NCBI GenBank assembly: GCA_023426865.1
Contig: JAEZBT010000347.1
Coordinates: 1-8,385, forward strand
Length of the DNA: 8,385 bases
Direction: 5' to 3'
Source: Actinomycetes bacterium
Lineage (GTDB): Bacteria > Actinomycetota > Actinomycetes > Actinomycetales > Cellulomonadaceae
Of this stretch, positions 4,614-8,385 are shown in pieces. Under the pieces are notes generated by a model. It saw only the letters and a program-made list of their open reading frames with translations. It was not told the DNA's origin and searched no databases. The position numbers and the translations under genes were made by a program. Each line of letters opens with the position of its first letter. Position 1 is the stretch's first letter.

Positions 4614-7450
4614 TGGACACGGCGACGGAACCCTGGCTCATCGACCCCGACGACGTCGCCGGCGCCCTGGGGACCGACCTCGCCTCGGGCCTGTCCCCCG
4701 AGGAGGCTGCGCGGCGCCTCGCCGAGCACGGCCCGAACGAGCTGCGCGCCGACCCGCCCGTGCCGACGTGGCGCCGGCTGCTGGCGCAGCTGCGGGACCC
4801 GCTCGTCGTCCTGCTGCTGGTCGCGGTCGTCGTGTCGGTGGGCGCGTGGCTGGCCGAGGGCGCGGAGGGGGTGCCGGTCGACGCGATCGTCATCGCGGTG
4901 ATCGTGGTGGCCAACGCGGTGCTGGGGGTCGCGCAGGAGCGCAAGGCGGAGGACGCCGTCGCAGCGCTGGCGCGGATCAGCGCACCGACGGCGTCGGTGG
5001 TCCGCGGCGGGCAGCAGCGGCGCGTGCCGGCGCGCGAGGTGGTGCCGGGCGACCTGCTCGTGCTCGCCGAGGGCGACACCGTGCCCGCCGACGCGCGGCT
5101 GGTCCAGGTCGCCTCGCTGCAGGTCGCGGAGGCGGCGCTCACCGGCGAGAGCGAGGCCGTGGCCAAGCAGACCGCGCCGCTGACGGGCCCGACGTCCCTG
5201 GGCGACCGCACGAACATGGCCTTCGGCGGCACGGCGGTGACGCGCGGGTCGGGCCGGGCAGTGGTGACGGCGACCGGCATGGACGCGGAGACCGGGAAGA
5301 TCGCACAGCTCCTCGCGGACACCGAGCAGGAGCCCACGCCGCTCCAGCGCGAGGTGTCCGAGGTCGGGCGGATGCTCGGCATCGCGGTGGTGGTCATCGC
5401 GATCGTCGTCGTGGTGACGGTGCTGCTCATCTCCGACCTGCAGACCGCCGCGGACTACGTGACCGTGCTGCTGCTCGGCGTCTCGCTCGCGGTCGCCGCG
5501 GTGCCCGAGGGGCTGCCGGCGGTGCTGTCGGTGGTGCTCGCCGTCGGCGTGCAACGGATGGCGGGCCGCAACGCCATCGTGAAGCGGCTGGCCTCGGTGG
5601 AGACGCTCGGGTCGGCGTCGGTGATCTGCTCGGACAAGACCGGGACGCTCACCCAGAACGAGATGACGCTGGTGCGGGTCGTCACCGCGTCGGGGTCGGT
5701 GCGGGTCGAGGGGGCCGGGTACGCGCCCGTCGGCGCCGTGGTCGCGGACGACGGGGGCGACCTCGCCGAGGGTGGTGCGCTGCGCGCGGAGGTCGCCGCG
5801 GTGCTGGCCGGCGGCAGCGCCGCGAACGACGCCGTCCTGCGCGAGGAGCCCGACGGGACGTGGGCGCTCGAGGGCGACCCGACCGACGGCGCCTTCCTCG
5901 TCGCCGAGCGCAAGCTCGCCGGGCTGCACGAGGAGCGGCTCGCGCGCTCGCGACGGGTCGCGGCGGTGCCGTTCACGTCCGAGCGCAAGCTCATGTCGAG
6001 CATCGAGGCGCCGGTCGGGGCGCCGGTCGAGGTGGAGGGTGCGATCGGCGTCACCGTGCTGACCAAGGGTGCGCCCGACGTGCTGCTGGGTCGCTGCACG
6101 CACGTGCTCGTCGGGGACGACCCGGTCCCGCTCGACGACGACCGTCGGGCGGCCGTGCTCGCCGCGGTCGAGGAGATGTCCGGCGAGGCACTGCGCACCC
6201 TCGGCGTCGCCCTCCGGGTCACCGAGCTCGCGCCCGACGCCGTCGTCGACCTCGACGGGGACGTGCTGGAGGCCGAGCTCGAGCAGGAGCTGGTGTGGTG
6301 CGGCGTCGTCGGGATCATCGACCCGCCGCGGCCCGAGGCGCGCGACGCCGTCGCGGCCGCCCGACGCGCGGGCATCCGGGTCATCATGATCACCGGCGAC
6401 CACCCGCGCACCGCCCTGCGCATCGCGACGGACCTCGGCATCGTGCCCGACGGCGCACGCGCGGCGACCGGGCTCGAGCTGGACGCGCTCGACGAGGACG
6501 GCTGGCGAGAGGTCGTGCGCACGACGTCGGTGTTCGCGCGCGTCTCCCCCGAGCACAAGCTGCGGATCGTCGACGCGCTCCAGGCGGACGGGCTGGTCGT
6601 CGCGATGACCGGCGACGGCGTCAACGACGCCCCGGCGCTGAAGTCCGCCGACATCGGCGTGGCCATGGGGATCACCGGCACCGAGGTGACCCGACAGGCC
6701 GGCGCCATGATCCTGGCCGACGACAACTTCGCCACGATCGTCGCCGCCGTGCGCGAGGGGCGGGGGATCTTCGCGAACATCAAGAAGTTCCTGCGGTTCC
6801 TGCTGAGCTCGAACATGGGCGAGGTGCTCACGGTCTTCCTCGGCGTCGTGCTCGCGGGGTTCCTCGGGCTGACCGGGCACGGCGAGGTGGTCGTGGTCCC
6901 GTTGCTCGCCACCCAGATCCTGTGGATCAACCTGCTCACGGACACCGGGCCCGCGCTCGCGATGGGCGTCGACCCGCAGACCGAGGACGTCATGGCCCAG
7001 CCCCCGCGGCGGCTGTCCGAGCGCGTGATCGACGCCCGGATGTGGGGCGACGTGCTGTGGATCGGCGCGGTGATGGCCGCGGCGTCGCTGCTCGCGATCG
7101 ACATCCACCTGCCGGGGGGCCTCGTCGACGGGCACGACGGCGTCGACCTCGCCCGGACCGCGGCGTTCACCGTGCTCGTGCTCGCGCAGCTGTTCAACGC
7201 GTTCAACGCCCGCTCCGGCGAGCACTCCGCGCTCACGCGCACGCACAACCGGTGGCTGTGGGGGTCGGTGGCGCTGGCGGCCGTGCTCCAGGTCGCCGTC
7301 GTGCACGTGCCGTTCCTGCAGAACGCCTTCGGCACGGAGCCGATGACGGTCGCCCAGTGGGTGGTGTGCGTCGCGCTCGCGAGCTCGGTGCTGTGGCTGG
7401 AGGAGGCGCGCAAGGTCGTGCTCCGCCGTCGGGACGCCGCCCGCGCCTGA
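4613..7450 (+). CDS. P2A-type (SERCA-like) calcium/cation-transporting ATPase
   Basis: This 945-residue membrane pump uses ATP to expel cations, most likely Ca2+. In order: a cation-ATPase N-terminal domain (4-60), helices M1-M2 (62-106), the actuator domain with T177-G-E-S180, M3-M4 (253-305) with P298-E-G-L-P, the phosphorylation motif D341-K-T-G-T, the nucleotide domain with K485-G-A-P, the hinge T594-G-D and T666-G-D-G-V-N-D-A-P, then M5-M10 (about 725-930). By motif alignment with SERCA, ion-binding residues are E299 (M4), N734 and E737 (M5), and N773, T776 and D777 (M6). The M8 glutamate of SERCA (E908) is Gln859 here, as in plasma-membrane Ca2+ pumps. The lack of a CPC motif and of CxxC domains argues against a heavy-metal P1B pump. 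Length is normal for the family. Other cations (Na+, Mn2+) cannot be excluded. The start GTG 4613 follows CAAGAT by six bases. It is probably transcribed alone. Confidence 0.95.
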   Translation: MDTATEPWLIDPDDVAGALGTDLASGLSPEEAARRLAEHGPNELRADPPVPTWRRLLAQLRDPLVVLLLVAVVVSVGAWLAEGAEGVPVDAIVIAVIVVANAVLGVAQERKAEDAVAALARISAPTASVVRGGQQRRVPAREVVPGDLLVLAEGDTVPADARLVQVASLQVAEAALTGESEAVAKQTAPLTGPTSLGDRTNMAFGGTAVTRGSGRAVVTATGMDAETGKIAQLLADTEQEPTPLQREVSEVGRMLGIAVVVIAIVVVVTVLLISDLQTAADYVTVLLLGVSLAVAAVPEGLPAVLSVVLAVGVQRMAGRNAIVKRLASVETLGSASVICSDKTGTLTQNEMTLVRVVTASGSVRVEGAGYAPVGAVVADDGGDLAEGGALRAEVAAVLAGGSAANDAVLREEPDGTWALEGDPTDGAFLVAERKLAGLHEERLARSRRVAAVPFTSERKLMSSIEAPVGAPVEVEGAIGVTVLTKGAPDVLLGRCTHVLVGDDPVPLDDDRRAAVLAAVEEMSGEALRTLGVALRVTELAPDAVVDLDGDVLEAELEQELVWCGVVGIIDPPRPEARDAVAAARRAGIRVIMITGDHPRTALRIATDLGIVPDGARAATGLELDALDEDGWREVVRTTSVFARVSPEHKLRIVDALQADGLVVAMTGDGVNDAPALKSADIGVAMGITGTEVTRQAGAMILADDNFATIVAAVREGRGIFANIKKFLRFLLSSNMGEVLTVFLGVVLAGFLGLTGHGEVVVVPLLATQILWINLLTDTGPALAMGVDPQTEDVMAQPPRRLSERVIDARMWGDVLWIGAVMAAASLLAIDIHLPGGLVDGHDGVDLARTAAFTVLVLAQLFNAFNARSGEHSALTRTHNRWLWGSVALAAVLQVAVVHVPFLQNAFGTEPMTVAQWVVCVALASSVLWLEEARKVVLRRRDAARA

Positions 7451-7502
7451 GGGCTGGGTGCGGCCCGCCCGCGCGCGACGTCGGCCCCGCCCAGGAGGCC
7501 CA

Positions 7503-7537
7503 TTCGCCGAACCCGGCGGTCCGTCATGATCGACTCA
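7503..7537 (+). promoter_or_regulatory. Possible promoter upstream of the sigma factor gene, with inverted repeat
   Basis: CATGAT (7525-7530) keeps A2 and T6 of the -10 pattern and is followed by six bases and ATG 7537. TTCGCC (7503-7508) is a weak -35 at 16 bases. CGCCG-aacc-CGGCG (7505-7518) is a perfect inverted repeat over that -35 and could be an operator, or a short terminator for the ATPase mRNA. GAACC at 7509-7513 also resembles an ECF -35 element, so autoregulation by the sigma factor is an alternative. Confidence 0.35.
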
Positions 7538-7605
7538 TGGCCTGCCACCCCAACCGCGCGAGCACCCTCATTCGTTCTGGTGCCGACGAAAGGGTGTGGG
7601 CATGA
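7537..7605 (+). CDS. Possible 22-codon leader ORF coupled to the sigma factor
   Basis: The ATG at 7537 opens a 22-codon frame (begins MACHPNR, ends DERVWA) whose TGA (7603-7605) overlaps the sigma factor ATG (7602-7604) as ATGA. The start has no ribosome site but lies six bases after a -10-like CATGAT, the geometry of a leaderless mRNA. If it is translated, ribosomes ending here could restart at the sigma factor, and the GAAAGG ribosome site of the sigma gene lies inside the ORF. The peptide resembles nothing I know and may have no function of its own. Chance is a clear alternative for an ORF this short. Confidence 0.35.
   Translation: MACHPNRASTLIRSGADERVWA
7588..7593 (+). promoter_or_regulatory. 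Ribosome binding site of the sigma factor gene
   Basis: GAAAGG lies eight bases before ATG 7602. This supports ATG 7602 as the start rather than the in-frame GTG 7596, which is only two bases from the site. Confidence 0.6.
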
Positions 7606-8192
7606 GCAGATGGGAGCCGCTCCTCGAGCGGGTGGTGGCGGAGAGGTATCCGCGCCTCGTGGCGTACGGGATGCTGCTGACCGCCTCACGGGCCGACGCG
7701 GAGGACCTCGTCCAGGACGCGCTCGTCGCGACGTTCTCCGGGCGGGCGCGCTTCGCGACCGAGGCCGAGGCCGAGGCGTACGTCCGGCGGGCCGTCGCGT
7801 CGAGGTTCGTCGACGCCGGACGACGGCGCTCGACCGAGCGGAAGGCGCTCGCGCGGCAGGTCGTGCAGGTGGTGCCGGATGCGGTCGACCCGCCCGGCGT
7901 GGGCCTCGCGCCCGAGGTGGAGGCGGCCCTCGCGCTGCTCGCGCCGCGGGAGCGGGCGTGCGTCGTCCTGCGGCACATGGAGGACCTCTCCACGCGGGAG
8001 ACCGCCCAGCTGCTGCACCTCTCGGAGGGGGCGGTGAAGCGCTACCTGTCCGACGGCGTCGCCGCGCTCACCGCAGCCCTCGACGCCGACGTGGCCGAGC
8101 GCGTGCCGGTCGCGGAGGCACCGCGGGCCGCCGTCGGCGATCCCGCCCCCCGACGAGTGTCGACCCGGAAGGAGGTGCGTCATGACGCGTGA
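7602..8192 (+). CDS. ECF (SigE-family) RNA polymerase sigma factor
   Basis: The 196-residue protein is an alternative sigma factor with only regions 2 and 4. Region 2 spans about residues 14-75, with PRLVAYGMLLTASRADAEDLVQDALVATF (17-45), the DAEDLVQ core-binding signature typical of ECF factors. Region 4 spans about 103-160: LALLAPRERACVVLRHMEDLSTRETAQLL, then the recognition helix HLSEGAVKRYLSDGVAAL, a helix-turn-helix for -35 contact. The order, size and form fit the actinobacterial SigE-family ECF group. The tail (165-196) is rich in Ala, Pro and Arg and probably disordered. Its last codons overlap the next gene by 11 bases, so the two are co-translated. That neighbour looks like a membrane anti-sigma factor, which would hold this factor inactive until a signal arrives. 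The regulon and signal cannot be seen here. Confidence 0.93.
   Translation: MSRWEPLLERVVAERYPRLVAYGMLLTASRADAEDLVQDALVATFSGRARFATEAEAEAYVRRAVASRFVDAGRRRSTERKALARQVVQVVPDAVDPPGVGLAPEVEAALALLAPRERACVVLRHMEDLSTRETAQLLHLSEGAVKRYLSDGVAALTAALDADVAERVPVAEAPRAAVGDPAPRRVSTRKEVRHDA
8169..8177 (+). promoter_or_regulatory. Near-perfect Shine-Dalgarno site of the anti-sigma candidate
   Basis: AAGGAGGTG matches the 16S anti-Shine-Dalgarno almost fully; its GGAGG core ends six bases before ATG 8182. It lies inside the sigma factor coding region and fixes the downstream start. Strong initiation would favour making the second protein in excess of the sigma factor. Confidence 0.85.
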
Positions 8193-8385
8193 CCTCGGTG
8201 ACCTGATGTGGAACGCCGTGGGCGAGCGCTCCCGCTCGCTGGACGGCCTCACGCCCGCCGCCTCCGACCTGGTGCGCCTGCACACGCGGGTCCGCCGCGG
8301 CCGGACGATGCGCCACGTGCGCGACGCCGCGGTGGCGGTGCCGGTGGTGGCCGCCGTCGTCGCGGGCGGCTGGTTCGGCCTCGAC
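8182..8385 (+). CDS. Membrane protein, probable anti-sigma factor (partial, runs off right edge)
   Basis: Sixty-eight residues are visible. Residues 1-46 are polar and helical (MTRDLGDLMWNAVGERSR, then RLHTRVRRGRTMRHVRD), suited to the cytoplasm, followed by one hydrophobic segment at about 48-66 (AAVAVPVVAAVVAGGWFGL) that should cross the membrane. The arginine cluster before it (VRRGRTMRHVR, 36-47) fits an N-in orientation. A short cytoplasmic domain, one membrane helix and then, presumably, an outer domain is the layout of anti-sigma factors encoded after ECF sigma genes in actinobacteria. No zinc-binding HxxxCxxC motif is present in the visible part. The 11-base overlap with the sigma gene and the strong ribosome site support a paired function. 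The remainder lies outside the window, so the assignment rests mostly on position and topology. Confidence 0.7.
   Translation, partial: MTRDLGDLMWNAVGERSRSLDGLTPAASDLVRLHTRVRRGRTMRHVRDAAVAVPVVAAVVAGGWFGLD

Noticed and set aside
3428..7306. Very long open frame of about 1290 codons on the minus strand
   Set aside because: It lies opposite the lipoproteins and the ATPase. Its product is full of His, Arg, Asp and Gly with no domain, which is the usual shadow of GC-rich codons with G or C at the third position.
7466..7490. GC-rich palindromes (for example CGACGTCG) after the ATPase stop as a terminator
   Set aside because: Pairing between the G-runs and C-runs here is imperfect and no stem stands out over what this base composition gives by chance.
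4552..7536. Long plus-strand frame of about 1000 codons in another frame of the ATPase gene
   Set aside because: It is a composition-driven shadow, with Arg/Gly/Ala repeats and no motifs. Only its last 22 codons (7537-7605) are considered, for separate reasons.
1..8385. CRISPR arrays, tRNA or rRNA genes, insertion sequences, integrases
   Set aside because: No regularly spaced repeats, cloverleaf-like sequences, transposase motifs or rRNA signatures were seen on either strand.

Overview
The window is very GC-rich, uses GTG starts freely, and its genes overlap by a few bases. Together with the protein families present (DUF1023 hydrolase with a WXG100-like partner, SigE-type ECF sigma factor, leaderless-looking starts), this points to an actinobacterium, most likely a Micrococcales member of the Cellulomonas type. 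The genus is inference from gene style, not from a marker gene.

Layout. (1) Bases 1-615, minus strand: N-terminal half of an MFS transporter, running off the left edge. (2) Bases 616-797: a divergent promoter region carrying several perfect inverted repeats. It ends in a probable leaderless promoter. (3) Bases 798-4522, plus strand: a tightly coupled five-gene unit, comprising an unrecognised 181-aa protein, a 100-aa WXG100-like protein with a YxxxD motif, a 596-aa DUF1023 alpha/beta hydrolase with its own N-terminal WXG-like helical domain, and two tandem paralogous lipoproteins. A strong hairpin follows at 4540-4580. (4) Bases 4613-7450: a full-length P2A (SERCA-like) calcium/cation ATPase. 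(5) Bases 7537-8385: a possible 22-codon leaderless leader ORF, an ECF sigma factor, and the start of a membrane protein that is probably its anti-sigma factor.

The main hypothesis concerns region 3. The gene set resembles type VII secretion (T7SS) lipase toxin loci such as staphylococcal TslA: a small helical secretion partner, a lipase-like enzyme bearing a WXG/LXG-type domain, and tandem lipoprotein immunity genes. The lipoproteins share a nearly identical 44-residue block but differ strongly in their central region, as expected if one part is structural and another sets specificity. Every sequence feature cited is visible, but the toxin-immunity role is inference. No secretion machinery gene lies in the window.

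Three transcription units start with the same geometry: a -10-like hexamer, exactly six bases, then GTG or ATG. This suggests leaderless mRNAs. No tRNA, rRNA, CRISPR array, insertion sequence or integrase was seen, and there is no gene-free stretch longer than about 185 bases.
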